DNA of 64,000 nt, taken from NCBI RefSeq assembly GCF_000236905.1, contig NC_016520.1:1240001-1304000 (forward strand). Direction: 5' to 3'. Position 1 is the stretch's first letter. Every line of letters begins with the position of its first letter. A program made the translations under genes and the position numbers. Positions 10,739 through 21,520 of the stretch are shown piece by piece. The notes beneath the pieces were generated by a model, which saw nothing but the letters and a program-made list of their open reading frames with translations, did not search any database and was not told the DNA's origin. Origin of the DNA: Tetrapisispora phaffii CBS 4417. Lineage: Eukaryota; Ascomycota; Saccharomycetes; Saccharomycetales; Saccharomycetaceae.

Positions 10739-11103
10739 TAGAAACATAAACTCTTCTTTTCAACATTATGTACGTTTCATACTTTCTAATATACTATAAC
10801 GATATATCTTTTATACTAATATCATTATTATACTTTTATTAATTACCTTTATTCTTTTCATATTGATAATTTAATTATATATCTATTCGCTTAACAAGTG
10901 ATAATAGCGTTCTAAAAATTTTGAAAAGTTTATTATCACTTAATGTAGGTAAATAAATACAATATAGTTAACACTAACATAATTAATTATATTAAGATAT
11001 GTTACTATTTCTTCATGAATGCCGTAAGTGTATTGTAATCACGTTATAAAGGCAAGTTAGAGATACTTCTTTTGTTTTTATCCATCGCAAAATAAACTAC
11101 AAT
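10739..11103. other. Intergenic PRC1-LIP1
   Basis: Very AT-rich spacer holding the PRC1 3' end and LIP1 promoter. I see no specific site or gene. Confidence 0.6.
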
Positions 11104-11559
11104 ATGTCAGAAAAAACTTTATTGAAGAAGAAAGAAATTAGAAAGCCACAAATCTGGTCTCTATTATTCTACGTTGTCCTATCGTTATCGTTAATTGCTG
11201 GCGTAGAGTACTTCAAATACGGCACAAGAATAAACTATGAATGGTTCCATTGTACACCAATGAAGGAACAAATTGGTGGTCCATCATCCTCTGTTCTAAA
11301 GATGTGGGCTGTTGGTGGTCCATCTTGTGATAAAAGAGGCGAATTCAAGACTCTGGTCAAGAGAATTACAAGAGATTACGAGCCAAATGAGGAGTCATTG
11401 TCTTACTGCTTCATCGAAAACAAAGACATCAATCCAATTCATTATCCTGTTGAGGATGGAAACAAAGGAGTCCCAGGTTATGTTGCATATGTTGGTTACG
11501 ATACTGATGCTGACTTGGTTGCACAAATGTGTGAAGGTTCTCAGATCTTTCATGTTTAG
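11104..11559 (+). CDS. LIP1: Ceramide synthase subunit Lip1
   Basis: 151 residues (S. cerevisiae 150). Lip1 is the small single-span ER membrane subunit required by the acyl-CoA-dependent ceramide synthases Lag1/Lac1. A short lysine-rich cytosolic tail is followed by one membrane segment (about residues 17-36), then a lumenal domain with the very conserved EYFKYGTRINYEWFHCTP stretch and GPSCDKRGE. The C-terminus has GYVAYVGYDTDADLV. Placement after PRC1 repeats the S. cerevisiae order LCB1-PRC1-LIP1, so two sphingolipid genes flank a vacuolar protease. Confidence 0.95.
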   Translation: MSEKTLLKKKEIRKPQIWSLLFYVVLSLSLIAGVEYFKYGTRINYEWFHCTPMKEQIGGPSSSVLKMWAVGGPSCDKRGEFKTLVKRITRDYEPNEESLSYCFIENKDINPIHYPVEDGNKGVPGYVAYVGYDTDADLVAQMCEGSQIFHV

Positions 11560-12034
11560 ACGGTATGACTGTTGAAAGGAAGTATGTATATATGTATATA
11601 TATTTATGCGTGTGTGTGTGTACAAGGTATTTAGGAAAATAAGCAAATAAATTATAAGTTTTAAGCTTCTCTACGACGTCTGGTGTTGGAGCAAGTCGGC
11701 AGTTCAATATATCCCTAGTGAGAGTGCTAGTAGAAGACTATTATAAAAGTCTTAAATTGGTACCTTTATATCTAGTTGAGTGTCCCTTTATACATTGTTG
11801 TATTGAAGCATTGTTGTAGCACTGGAAAAACAAATGTTTTTGTAATTATGGTGTATCTGTTTCACAGCATAAGCGTAACATAGAAAAATGAAAAATATAA
11901 ATTTAAAACCAACATAAAATATGAAATGCTAGAACAGTTAAAAGGTATGCGATTCATAAGTGTTTCCAACTGACATCTCTGAGTCAATAGCTATATTAAA
12001 CTTCGTTCTATCCCAGTTTCTACTGAAAACGACA
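11560..12034. other. Intergenic LIP1-RTT102
   Basis: AT-rich, with short TA and TG runs near 11583-11620. The RTT102 frame stays open upstream to about 11960 but begins with GTG there, so the extension is not taken as coding. No other feature seen. Confidence 0.55.
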
Positions 12035-12772
12035 ATGGAATCATTAATTAACAGGGCCAATAGTGGTGGATTTTTTCACAGTAACACCAAAATTGAACAT
12101 TGGGAATATCAATGGTACACTCCAGTAAAAGTAAACGGAAATGACAATACTGGTGAAGCATCGTTAAATAATTTTTATTCTAATATCATCCAGGTGGCTA
12201 ATGACGAAGAATCTATTAATAACGATCAAGTAGAGAAATATTCATTTAGATATAAAAAATGGACTAGAGTAGAGACTCCTCAACAAAAAGTAAATGAAAA
12301 CGTCAAGAGTGAAAATGAAGAATTAGATGTCTTAAATCTAGCGCTATATGACAGAACAAGAAAACATGACGAAGGGTCTAAAAATGGCAAAACTACTAAT
12401 GGTAGTCTAACAGTTGATGACATTCGAGATGCTGTTGGAGGAAGCGATTCGATTGCCGGTTTATCTAAAGGGGAAGCTCCAGGTACTGAATCAATGAAAG
12501 ATAATGCAGTAAATATTAAGAAAACAGTCGAAACGGAAACGTCAAAAGCAGAAGAAATATCTACTAATACAGAGAATAATGAATCTGTTGCTGATACGCC
12601 ATCTTTGATCGATTCTCCAATGGAAGAAACACCAATAATTGAGACACCGAAGGAAACTGAGTCCTCTGTTGCTGAAACTCCTTTAACTACGGAAGACGCA
12701 GAGAAAACAAATCAAAGCACTCCAAGCCCTGAAGATGACGATGGCGACATTAATATGGCAGATGCTACTTAA
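12035..12772 (+). CDS. RTT102: Rtt102, SWI/SNF and RSC shared subunit
   Basis: 245 residues from the ATG at 12035; the S. cerevisiae protein is only about 157. Rtt102 binds the Arp7-Arp9 dimer in the RSC and SWI/SNF chromatin remodellers. The N-terminus (start, EHWEYQWYTPVKV, then YSFRYKKWTRVE) and the later LTVDDIRDAVGGSDSIAGLS block match the family. The added length is a low-complexity acidic Ser/Thr/Glu region between about residues 145 and 240, with several S/T-P dipeptides, before the DINMADAT end. The extension looks disordered. Convergent with ADE4. Confidence 0.88.
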   Translation: MESLINRANSGGFFHSNTKIEHWEYQWYTPVKVNGNDNTGEASLNNFYSNIIQVANDEESINNDQVEKYSFRYKKWTRVETPQQKVNENVKSENEELDVLNLALYDRTRKHDEGSKNGKTTNGSLTVDDIRDAVGGSDSIAGLSKGEAPGTESMKDNAVNIKKTVETETSKAEEISTNTENNESVADTPSLIDSPMEETPIIETPKETESSVAETPLTTEDAEKTNQSTPSPEDDDGDINMADAT

Positions 12773-12913
12773 TTAGTTGTACTATATTTAAAAAATTCAC
12801 AAACAAATTTAACAAAGTATTAAAAATTACGAATGAATAATTTATGTATTTAATGTTGATGATTTTAAACTACCTAACTCTACTTACAATGAGGAATGTA
12901 TATATGTGCATGA

Positions 12914-14449
12914 TTAATAATCGGCGCAATTGTACAAACCAATGTCAACGGCGGATTTTGCATCCTCTATTGAATTGCGTTTATTTTGTTCACGAACTCT
13001 TTCCAATTCATGTATGTATCCATCTTCAACACCTGTGACATAATTGCCTAGTAAAAACACATCTTCAAATTTTGTGATCTTATCAGTCTTGCAACAATCT
13101 ATCAGATCTTCTAAAGATTGATATATAACTTTATCACACTTGATAGCCTCAGCAACTTCGTCAATACTTTTGTTGTAAGCTATTAAATTTTTGTTATCAG
13201 TCAAATCTATACCATATATGTGATTGAAACGAATTGCAGGAGCGGCTGAAGCAAAAAAAACTTTAACAGCACCAGCTTCTCTTGCCATGTTAACAATTTC
13301 TCTGGAAGTTGTTCCCCTGACAATTGAATCATCCACTATTAAGACATTTTTGCCCTTAAATTCAGATTCCATTGGATTTAGTTTGTTTCTCACCGAAGAA
13401 GTACGTTCCTTTTGGTTTGGCATGATGAATGTTCTGCCAACATACCTATTTTTCACGAAGCCTTCTCTATATGGAATGTTCAGTTGATTAGCACACTCTA
13501 AAGCACATGTTCTTGCTGTATCTGGTACTGGCATCACAACATCTATCCTTTCATCTTTTAGTTGTTCCTTAATATTTTGAGCAAGCTTGATACCCATTTG
13601 CAATCTAGTGTGATAAACAGATATTCCATCCAATACACTGTCTGGTCTTGCGAAATATACATATTCAAACAAATCTGGTCTATAAGAATTTATTGGGACA
13701 ACTTGTCTAAATTCAGGTTTTGCATTGGAGCAATCTTTTGGAATAATGACTGCTTCTCCCGGCTGTAAATCTCTAAAAGTTGTAAAACTGTGTGCTTTCA
13801 TGACAACACTTTCAGAAGCAATCATATAATCCGTTGTACCATCTTCATTTTTTCTTTCCCCATAAGACAATGGCCTAATTCCATTAGGATCCCTAAAGCC
13901 AAACATAGCAAACCCAGCTAACATACCAACACACGCATAACCACCACGACATAATCTGTACACACCTTCTAACGCATGGAAAACATCATCATTGTTAACT
14001 CTATATTTATTATGTTTTTCTAATTCAGATGCAAACACATTCAATAACAATTCAGAATCACTATCTGTATTTATATGCCTATGGACATCCTCATCTAAAT
14101 AACGCTTTAAAGAAACCGTGTTGACTAGGTTGCCATTGTGAGCTAAACTAATACCGTACGGACTATTGACATAAAAAGGTTGAGCTTCTGAATTCGCAGA
14201 AGAGCCAGCTGTTGGGTAGCGTAAATGACCAATCCCCATAGATCCCACCAAACCAACTACTCTGTTCGGAGTGAAGACATCTCTTGCCAAACCGTTACCT
14301 TTACATTGATAAAATCTACCACGAGGACCACAAGTGGTAAGACCAGCTGCATCTTGACCTCTATGTTGTAAAAAGATACAACCATCCATTAATTCAGGAG
14401 CAACATAGCTATTCTGATCTGCTAGAGTAATACCCAAAATACCACACAT
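12914..14449 (-). CDS. ADE4: Amidophosphoribosyltransferase (PRPP amidotransferase)
   Basis: 511 residues (S. cerevisiae 510). It catalyses the first committed step of de novo purine synthesis, from PRPP and glutamine to phosphoribosylamine. The N-terminal Ntn-type glutaminase begins MCGILG, with Cys2 the nucleophile after Met removal; LQHRGQDAAG is at 27-36. The C-terminal phosphoribosyltransferase half contains the PRPP loop VLIVDDSIVRGTTS at 369-382, and the protein ends in a conserved NCADY. In the upstream 819 bp the only candidate Bas1/Gcn4 core I noticed is one GAGTCA at 14991-14996, about 540 bp away. Lies where DYN3/RNH70/ATM1 neighbours would be in the ancestral order; these are missing. 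Confidence 0.97.
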   Translation of the reverse strand: MCGILGITLADQNSYVAPELMDGCIFLQHRGQDAAGLTTCGPRGRFYQCKGNGLARDVFTPNRVVGLVGSMGIGHLRYPTAGSSANSEAQPFYVNSPYGISLAHNGNLVNTVSLKRYLDEDVHRHINTDSDSELLLNVFASELEKHNKYRVNNDDVFHALEGVYRLCRGGYACVGMLAGFAMFGFRDPNGIRPLSYGERKNEDGTTDYMIASESVVMKAHSFTTFRDLQPGEAVIIPKDCSNAKPEFRQVVPINSYRPDLFEYVYFARPDSVLDGISVYHTRLQMGIKLAQNIKEQLKDERIDVVMPVPDTARTCALECANQLNIPYREGFVKNRYVGRTFIMPNQKERTSSVRNKLNPMESEFKGKNVLIVDDSIVRGTTSREIVNMAREAGAVKVFFASAAPAIRFNHIYGIDLTDNKNLIAYNKSIDEVAEAIKCDKVIYQSLEDLIDCCKTDKITKFEDVFLLGNYVTGVEDGYIHELERVREQNKRNSIEDAKSAVDIGLYNCADY

Positions 14450-14544
14450 TACAAATTTGACTTATTGAATATTTTTCACTATCTTTCCAATACAGTCAAG
14501 CTCAATCAACTACTAATGAATGACCGTTAGCTTATTTAACTGCC

Positions 14545-14577
<33 letters not shown>

Positions 14578-15268
14578 TAATTAATTGTAGAATTACATAA
14601 AGTTAAGAATGCCTTATATATATATTGAATGTTACATGCCTTGGCATATTAACCCTATAGAAAAACTCAAAATTGAATACACAATAAAGAGTAATGACAA
14701 TTAGCCAGTTGTTACGAAAAAACAATAAAATCAACGTCTTTATATATCAATGCTTCAACTAAATGGAAACAAGCTAATCGAACTTACTTAATTAAACTAT
14801 AAGGTAATTTTAAAACAACTTTAATCAATTAATTAATAGTTAAAATTGAAATATATTGAAAGAGTAGTCATCGAGATATTTGATATTTCGATTTGATGAC
14901 TTGTGAACTTGTTTCGTTCTGCTATAAAATCGCTGCGGTAATTTTGAAAATTGCAACCAAGTTGTGATGGGATAAGAGCCTTTAAAGAAAGAGTCAAAGT
15001 TTGCAATATCGATGATCCATTGGATGCTAAGGTGTACAAAATTGAAATGAAGATGGGAATAGTTCAGTTTTGGATGCGTTGGAGTTGGGTATTTGTTTAT
15101 TAAGGATGATTACGTCCCACAGTTGAGTTCGCCTTACGTTCTATGTTTTTATGTTGGTTTGGTTTTCTGTGCATTTCTATAAAGATGTATGTATATTATT
15201 TTCTAATTAGATTTTTTTATGGTTTATTATTAAATGTATATATTCTGATGCTGTAAAATTGCTTTCAT
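14450..15268. other. Intergenic CAB4-ADE4, possible gene-loss site
   Basis: ADE4 promoter plus CAB4 3' region. It contains a (TA)13 tract and otherwise AT-rich sequence. A stop-free minus-strand stretch around 14833-15060 has no ATG start and no family resemblance I recognise. RNH70 sits next to CAB4 in S. cerevisiae and is absent here, so a relic is conceivable but not demonstrated. Confidence 0.5.
14545..14570. repeat. (TA)13 microsatellite
   Basis: Thirteen uninterrupted TA dinucleotides about 95 bp upstream of the ADE4 start codon; likely a length-variable promoter tract. Confidence 0.9.
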
Positions 15269-16144
15269 TTACTTTGAAGCTATGTATTTCCGCATGGTTG
15301 TACTACTTAACTTTTCCGACCAATTGTCACCTTCTTGGCCTCCTAATACGTTCACTATGCATATCTCTAATGGGGCTAGACCTTTGGTTACTCTTTCTTT
15401 GTTGACAATCTCACCACCTTTGATAGTTTCACGACTGACTATTAAGGCCTCTAGTTCTGGCACCCTGCCAGTAGGACCACAGACGTCTTTCAACGGTGTC
15501 ACTTCAATGCTTAATGCAGGGTTCATTAATTCCAAAAACTTTGTCACATTATGAGATCTTGTCTCAAAGGGTTCCAAGTATTCTGCAAACGACTTGTTGG
15601 CTAATAACTCTTTATCTGTGATTCCAACAATCAGTCTATGCTCTGTTAAAAAACTAGCGACGGTTAGTAAAATCTTATGCCCATCGTGTAAATGATCAAA
15701 CGTTCCCCCAAGGGCACTGACTGAATATTGGTTTTCTGTTTTATCATTTTCTCCAACGATCTTTTCTTGGATCGTAGACGTTACAGGTTCTTCATACGAT
15801 ATATATTTATCACTCGCCATTTTCTCCTTAACATCTTCACTGCATACGTACAATACATCCCAATGCAAGGTTCCAATTATTGGCATCGATTGTTGGTATA
15901 ATAAGATATTTATTGGTACCAATGGCAAATTCAGCATCATCAGAACATCTCTGCTTCTTGTGTATAAAGTACCTAAGATATTGTCCAAATAAGTGTATGA
16001 CGTGAATCTTTTCATTAGAATAATATCTAATTCACCATTATTAATATCGCACATCAGCTCCTGCAGACATAAATTCAAGTAATTATCTAGCAAGCCAAAA
16101 TCCAACCTATCTATTTGTTCCAACACGATTCCTACCTTCACCAT
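15269..16144 (-). CDS. CAB4: Phosphopantetheine adenylyltransferase
   Basis: 291 residues (S. cerevisiae about 305). It transfers AMP from ATP to 4'-phosphopantetheine to make dephospho-CoA in coenzyme A synthesis. A poorly conserved N-terminal domain of about 140 residues is followed by the nucleotidyltransferase fold: LGGTFDHLHDGHKILL (145-160, with the HxGH-type HDGH) and a C-terminal SSTTMRKY nucleotide-binding motif. Start ATG at 16144. Divergent from CWC22, as in S. cerevisiae (YGR277C-YGR278W). Confidence 0.94.
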   Translation of the reverse strand: MVKVGIVLEQIDRLDFGLLDNYLNLCLQELMCDINNGELDIILMKRFTSYTYLDNILGTLYTRSRDVLMMLNLPLVPINILLYQQSMPIIGTLHWDVLYVCSEDVKEKMASDKYISYEEPVTSTIQEKIVGENDKTENQYSVSALGGTFDHLHDGHKILLTVASFLTEHRLIVGITDKELLANKSFAEYLEPFETRSHNVTKFLELMNPALSIEVTPLKDVCGPTGRVPELEALIVSRETIKGGEIVNKERVTKGLAPLEICIVNVLGGQEGDNWSEKLSSTTMRKYIASK

Positions 16145-16564
16145 GATGCTGATTAATAATATTTTTTCGTAAATGTAATAATAATGTATTTATCCTCTAC
16201 TAGGAAGCAATCACTCTTCAGATTCTATTCAATTCGGTAATTAATAAACTATTTCACAGAATAAAGAAATGCTAAAATGATTACTCTTATACTCAAAAAC
16301 TTTCAATAGGTGGTAGTTTCTCTTATCCTGGGGATCGCTAAATATAAATTACAAATTTTGAAATAATATAGCGATGAGCATAAGGGAAATGAATATTAAA
16401 AATTCTAGAGACAGAATGGAATGAAAAAACGAATGTAGTTCACAATTCAGAAATTTATTTTATAACCTTTAGTATTTATTAAAGAGTTTGCAGACTATAT
16501 CAGAACTTATTACAATAGATTAAGATAAGTTATCAATAATCTCGAAACCAAAAATTTAACAGAC
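16145..16564. promoter_or_regulatory. Divergent promoter CAB4 / CWC22 with PAC site
   Basis: A perfect PAC motif GCGATGAG lies at 16371-16378, with a weaker RRPE-like AAATTTT about 20 bp before it. PAC plus RRPE mark ribosome-biogenesis promoters. It is 187 bp from CWC22 and about 227 bp from CAB4. Confidence 0.55.
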
Positions 16565-18262
16565 ATGGAAGAAAGTACAGTCAACGATGAGCAGTTACAG
16601 AAAGAGAATTGGCAAATGATGCAGGCTCATGTCGAGGATGTCCTAGACAATATCAGCTCAACTACAATAGTAGATATTTTTTTGCAACTTTTAAGTGTGA
16701 ATCTACCACTTTCCCGTTATTTGATTGTCTCCGTTATATTAAACAGACAAATAGTTGAAGATAAAGCTGTTGAATATTCTGCATTAATTGCGTTGGTGAA
16801 TTCAGAATTTCCAGAAATAGGTGAATCGTTGATTAAGGAAAGCGTTGCATGGTTTATAAAAGGTTATAACACATATGATAACAGATACACCTATTCTATG
16901 ATATCGTTAATTTCTCAGTTGTTCAATTACGATGTCTTACATGAAATTGCCATATTACAAATTCTTCATCTACTAATGGATGATATTGAAAATGGTTCAA
17001 TAGATATCATCATTAGAGTGATGGAACTGACAGGAGAAAAATTATCTACTGTTTGCAAAACTGTTCACAATATGGTATTCGAAAAGTTGAGAGAAATTTT
17101 ACAACAGAATATTAAGAGCTCTAACATTTCTAGATATTCTCTTAATGCGATAGAATCATTATTTGAGCTCCGAGCAAGACAATACAGACCCAACATATTT
17201 CGCCTTATAGATATCCCACCGCATGATTCCAATATGCATACTTTTATGATTGATGTTAATAATATTGAACCTTCTAAGGAGTTGACAAAGTTTATATATC
17301 AAAAAGATTTTGATGATAATAATAAGAAATATGATGAAATTAAACAAACAATTCTTAAAAAATATGAACCGAGTGATTCGATTGGTACCAAAGAAGTTAA
17401 AATAGAAGATCGAACAGGAACTGATGATGTAGAATTTAAGAAGAAAATTTACTTACTGTTAAAAAGTTCGTTGTCTGGTGATGAGGCAGCTCATAAAATT
17501 TTAAAACAAAGAATTCCAGATGTTGAAAAGCAAGACGTAGTAGATGTAATATTTAAAACTAGTATTCAGGAGACTACATATTCAAAATTTTATGGAATTC
17601 TAGTTGAGAGGCTGCTGAACAGTCATAAAATTTGGAAATCAGCCTTTCTAAAAATATGGGAATCACACTATGAAAAAGCAGATGATTTTGAACCTAATCA
17701 ACTACGTATTGTTGGGAAATTATGGGGACATATATTTGCATCTGATTACATTGGATTTGAAGCATTTTCTATCATTCACATGAATGAGGACGAAACCACG
17801 CCTGCTGGTAGAATATTAGTGAAATATATTTTTCAGAAACTTGTGTCAGATCTTGGTATAGATGAGTTAAAATCAAGATTGAATGAAGAATACATTCAAC
17901 CCTACCAAGTGAATATTTTCCCCGTTGACGATCCAGAAAAGAGTAGGTACTCTATTAACTACTTCACTGCGATTGGTCTTGGTGTTTTGACGGAGAATAT
18001 GAGAAAGTATATTGAACTTATCAATGAGAAGAAGAGAGAGGAAAAAGAAAAAGAAGATGAAGAGAAAGAGAAGGTATATCAAGAGATTAGAAAGAAAAGA
18101 ATCGAGGCAGCAATTAAACAGCGTAAGCAAAACATCACCACTGATTCGAAACAAACTCCTAGAGATACCGAAACTAATAAATCACGAGTTTCTAGATATG
18201 ACAGAGGTTCAGGTGTAAGCAAGCCTGACAGATCTAAGACTCCACCAAGGCGTACCAGGTAA
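16565..18262 (+). CDS. CWC22: Spliceosome-associated protein Cwc22
   Basis: 565 residues (S. cerevisiae 577). An essential splicing factor that helps the DEAH ATPase Prp2 remodel the activated spliceosome before the first transesterification. The N-terminal part (about 20-230) fits the HEAT-like MIF4G domain, with DVLDNISSTTIVDIFLQLL near its start; an MA3 domain follows (about 285-415). The C-terminus is highly charged (EKKREEKEKEDEEKEK, predicted coiled/helical) and ends with SRYDRGSG and KTPPRRTR, Arg/Ser-rich sequence like other splicing factors. No intron. Confidence 0.92.
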   Translation: MEESTVNDEQLQKENWQMMQAHVEDVLDNISSTTIVDIFLQLLSVNLPLSRYLIVSVILNRQIVEDKAVEYSALIALVNSEFPEIGESLIKESVAWFIKGYNTYDNRYTYSMISLISQLFNYDVLHEIAILQILHLLMDDIENGSIDIIIRVMELTGEKLSTVCKTVHNMVFEKLREILQQNIKSSNISRYSLNAIESLFELRARQYRPNIFRLIDIPPHDSNMHTFMIDVNNIEPSKELTKFIYQKDFDDNNKKYDEIKQTILKKYEPSDSIGTKEVKIEDRTGTDDVEFKKKIYLLLKSSLSGDEAAHKILKQRIPDVEKQDVVDVIFKTSIQETTYSKFYGILVERLLNSHKIWKSAFLKIWESHYEKADDFEPNQLRIVGKLWGHIFASDYIGFEAFSIIHMNEDETTPAGRILVKYIFQKLVSDLGIDELKSRLNEEYIQPYQVNIFPVDDPEKSRYSINYFTAIGLGVLTENMRKYIELINEKKREEKEKEDEEKEKVYQEIRKKRIEAAIKQRKQNITTDSKQTPRDTETNKSRVSRYDRGSGVSKPDRSKTPPRRTR

Positions 18263-18625
18263 TTTAAATATTAATTAGCAAATGCATAAACAAGAAGTGT
18301 ATAATTGAGTCCTGTTCGGTTAGACAGCAACTTGTATTATACTATATCTTTATAATACTAGTATTTGAGTTCAAATATTTTTTATTATAATATTTCGATT
18401 TTCAACGAAATATTAGGTAAATAGGTATTTAAGTTAGCTAAAAGGGTATCGTAAAACAAATTAAATTTCTAAACCTTTCTAAATAGGAGGAATAATTGTA
18501 CTTGACAATTTTATAATACAAGAGGAACTAGTAGAATGATAATATATCAAACTATTAAGAATTACAACCCTTGAAACATGAGAAAAAAGAGAACTGAAAG
18601 TTAAATAGATAACAAATCAATGAAT
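18263..18625. other. Convergent intergenic CWC22 / SCW
   Basis: AT-rich spacer between converging genes, containing both 3' ends. Nothing else seen. Confidence 0.6.
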
Positions 18626-19735
18626 CTATTCATTGGAGAAAACACCCCAGTATTTTTCAACACCGTAAGCACCATCGGCCTTCCAGTAGTCGTTGTAGGC
18701 GTTGTATAAAATGGCGTCAGCACCACAAGAGGACTTGATGGAGGAGATTGCAGTTTGTTGGTTTGCCTTAGATGGGACAGCTAGACCGTAAGTCTCACCT
18801 TGAGATGGCCAACCGGTTTCAGTGATTAATACGTCCTTGGCACCGTCACAAGCAGTCCAGACTCTTTGAATTTGAGATAAAACCCAAGAACCAGCGTCAG
18901 CGGCGGCAGTGTTGTAGTCGAAGTAAGCATGGGCATTAACGGCCATGTAGTCAGATAATGAACATAAACCTGGGTTGTTGATGACAGCAATGAAGGTGTC
19001 AACGGAAACAACTGGACCGGTGTAACCAGCAGCGGTTAAAGCAGATCTACCAGTAGCGACAAAAGAAGCGACTTGGTCGACGGTGTAACTACCACTGTTA
19101 ACTAATTCGTTACCGATAGAGACGGTGTAGACATCGTCCCAAGAACCGTAAGAAGAAATAGCGGAAGCAATGGTGGAGATACCAGCCTCAATTTGGTCCA
19201 TGTAGTAAATACCTAAGAATAACTTCTGGTTAGAACCCTTGGCCTTTAAGACATTTTCAACTTGGTTACAGTCGACACCGTATAATCTGATGACAGAGAA
19301 ATCGGATAAAGCTGATAAATCAGAAGCGACATCAGCAGCAGACTTACAGGTACCATCAGCATTGTATGGAGAGTAGGTAATACCTTTAGCACCGGCACTG
19401 AAGTCAGAGTCGGAAGAACTAGAGGAAGTGCTTGTTGAAGCAGCAGCAGCAACAGTAGAAGAGGTGGAGGTGGCGGCAGCAACAACTTGGGAAGTGGTGG
19501 CAGCGGCGGCGGCGGCGGCAGAAGTGGTGGCAGCGACAGCGGCGTTGGCAACAACAGCGTTTTCAGTAGCGACAGCGTTCATGGTTTCACCATTTGGACC
19601 GATAGTAACTCTTAGGGTGACCTTGTTGTCAACGGTAGTGGTAACAACAGCACGTTTGTTGTGTTGATGACCAGCTGGGGCAGCAATAGCTGCACCAATC
19701 AAGGAAGCGGAAGTTAACAAAGTGGAAAAACGCAT
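18626..19735 (-). CDS. SCW4/SCW10: Scw4/Scw10-type cell wall glucanase (GH17)
   Basis: 369 residues (S. cerevisiae paralogues about 386-389). A soluble, wall-bound GH17 protein thought to remodel beta-1,3-glucan. Signal peptide residues 1-19, a Kex2 site KR at 27-28, then an Ala/Ser/Thr/Val-rich low-complexity linker (about 60-112) encoded by GC-rich trinucleotide runs. The GH17 domain covers about 117-369, with the catalytic glutamates Glu210 (VSIGNE) and Glu306 (ITETGWPSQGE). It faces FKS3 across 2.15 kb, as SCW10 does in S. cerevisiae. Sequence alone does not assign it to SCW4 rather than SCW10; only one copy is in the window. Confidence 0.94.
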   Translation of the reverse strand: MRFSTLLTSASLIGAAIAAPAGHQHNKRAVVTTTVDNKVTLRVTIGPNGETMNAVATENAVVANAAVAATTSAAAAAAATTSQVVAAATSTSSTVAAAASTSTSSSSSDSDFSAGAKGITYSPYNADGTCKSAADVASDLSALSDFSVIRLYGVDCNQVENVLKAKGSNQKLFLGIYYMDQIEAGISTIASAISSYGSWDDVYTVSIGNELVNSGSYTVDQVASFVATGRSALTAAGYTGPVVSVDTFIAVINNPGLCSLSDYMAVNAHAYFDYNTAAADAGSWVLSQIQRVWTACDGAKDVLITETGWPSQGETYGLAVPSKANQQTAISSIKSSCGADAILYNAYNDYWKADGAYGVEKYWGVFSNE

Positions 19736-21458
19736 TGTAAAAAAATTATTTCACGTAAAAAAAGTAATCCAATTATAATAAGTGAGTGACTTGTATAAAG
19801 CTAAAAAAAAAAATTATTGTTTAAATGAATGAATAACTAGTTAGTAATTCTTTTTTTTGTTTTATAAAGATAAAAAGGATTGAATTTTTTTTCTATGGTT
19901 CTTTTAAATAAAGAAGCTATAATATACAAAGAAACCTAAAAAACAACAAAGCTATTATATGTATATATATATACAACTACATACATGCGTAACTTTTAAA
20001 AATAGATACTACAAGACCAAAAAATAAGCATCTTTATTATTTCTTATATATATATTATCTAAAGAAAATTTTCAGTGTATGATGATGATGTTTGTGTTGT
20101 GTTTTTTTTCATTTAACAGTAAGTGTGTTGTTAATGAAATGTCTAATAGAGAGAATTGTAAATAAAAATATGGTGAAGTGTACGTGAGAACGAAAAGTAT
20201 CTAAACGGTAATACACATGAAACGTGAAAAATGAGAAGAATTTTGAAAACAACAACAGCTTTGTGCGACGAGTTCTCACTGTTCTTTGTTTTCGATCTCG
20301 TCTCGAACAATTTCGAAATCGTTAAGTTGTTGTCTTGTTTGTTGATGTGAATAAATACATAACAAATCTCGCGACAGCAACAGCAACATGCTGTACTTCG
20401 TTCCACTCACTCACGCTATAGTGTGTTGTGTTGGCTGCCGTCACGGTACCAGATGAATGAGGACACGTCGTGGGTGTGTGGTTCTGTTTTTCACATTTCT
20501 TTTTCTTGGTAGACACCCCTTGAGAGAAAGAGAAAGTACCCGTGTACGAGAGAGCAATTGTCGCAGCAACCGAGGATGGCCCTGTGTATTGTCTGCTTCG
20601 GGGTCCGCTTGGTCGCCGTTGCTCACTGCCAGTGTGTTTTTTCTCACTGGGTGTATTGTTGTTGCATCTCTCTAGCATTGAGTGGAAACGTGTGGACAAT
20701 GCCTGCAGGGGACGCACACGCAAGCGCAGAAGAGCCAATTGTGTTTTTTCAATTGCGTGTGCGCTGTTTTCTTCAAGGGAATTGGAACGTTTGTTCACAT
20801 CCTAAACAGCTCTCGTAGCAGTCTGATTTTTTTTGACAGAGAACATAGGACTGTTCTGGTATCTCCTAATCTGGAAACAAGAGCTCACTGTGTTGAGATC
20901 TCACTGCGTTGAATTCTATTCCTCACACACACACACCCCAGGTGTTATACAGTGGTCACGCAGCACATCACAATACATGGAAGAATAATGAGTACGGTGC
21001 AGATCACGTGAGTTAGCGGGTTTTCAAGAGGACTTCTCGGCGCTACATGCAAATCACACCATTTTTTCTTTGTGGTCACAGTAGCATCTAGCCCGTAGCC
21101 CAAAGAAAACAATCGGTTCTTTCTCAAAACAGACTTACACACTATCTGTTTGTGCTATGGATCTATTGGTCAGAACATTGGAATTCCTTCCTTGGTGGGC
21201 GAGCCCCCCTGACCCAAAACGACAGCAAAAGAGAAAGACTGTGTGTTATTCTACGATGAGCAGCAAACAATTACCTCGAGGATTGAAAAGACTAGTCCAT
21301 TCGAGAGCACGTGCTGTTTTTTGTTTTCCTTTTTTTCTTTTGCAAATTTTTTCGTGTTTTGAGTATCCCTAATGGTACATTAACGCAATAGGAAATCTGT
21401 ATTATGTCAAACATGATATTTTCGCATCCAAAACTCACGCAGAACCACAGGGTATTTT

Positions 21459-21467
21459 TTTTGTGTC
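21459..21467 (-). promoter_or_regulatory. Middle sporulation element (Ndt80 site)
   Basis: TTTTGTGTC is the reverse complement of GACACAAAA, a perfect MSE (NCRCAAAW core). It is about 420 bp upstream of FKS3. Confidence 0.5.
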
Positions 21468-21511
21468 AACTTTTCAGTGCAGAGACCCCCTTTAACATCT
21501 GGCGGAGATAA

Positions 21512-21520
21512 TTTTGTGTC
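21512..21520 (-). promoter_or_regulatory. Second middle sporulation element (Ndt80 site)
   Basis: Identical 9-mer TTTTGTGTC 53 bp downstream of the first and about 366-374 bp upstream of FKS3. A near match, CTTTGTGTC, follows at 21687-21695. Confidence 0.5.

Noticed and set aside
14833..15063. Stop-free minus-strand stretch between ADE4 and CAB4, considered as an RNH70 or ATM1 relic
   Set aside because: No ATG start and no motif of either protein that I could identify; a sensitive profile search would be needed.
20143..20912. Several overlapping ORFs of 65-158 codons on both strands between the SCW gene and FKS3
   Set aside because: They overlap one another in different frames, have low-complexity or Cys/Arg-rich composition from local GC content, and resemble no family I know.
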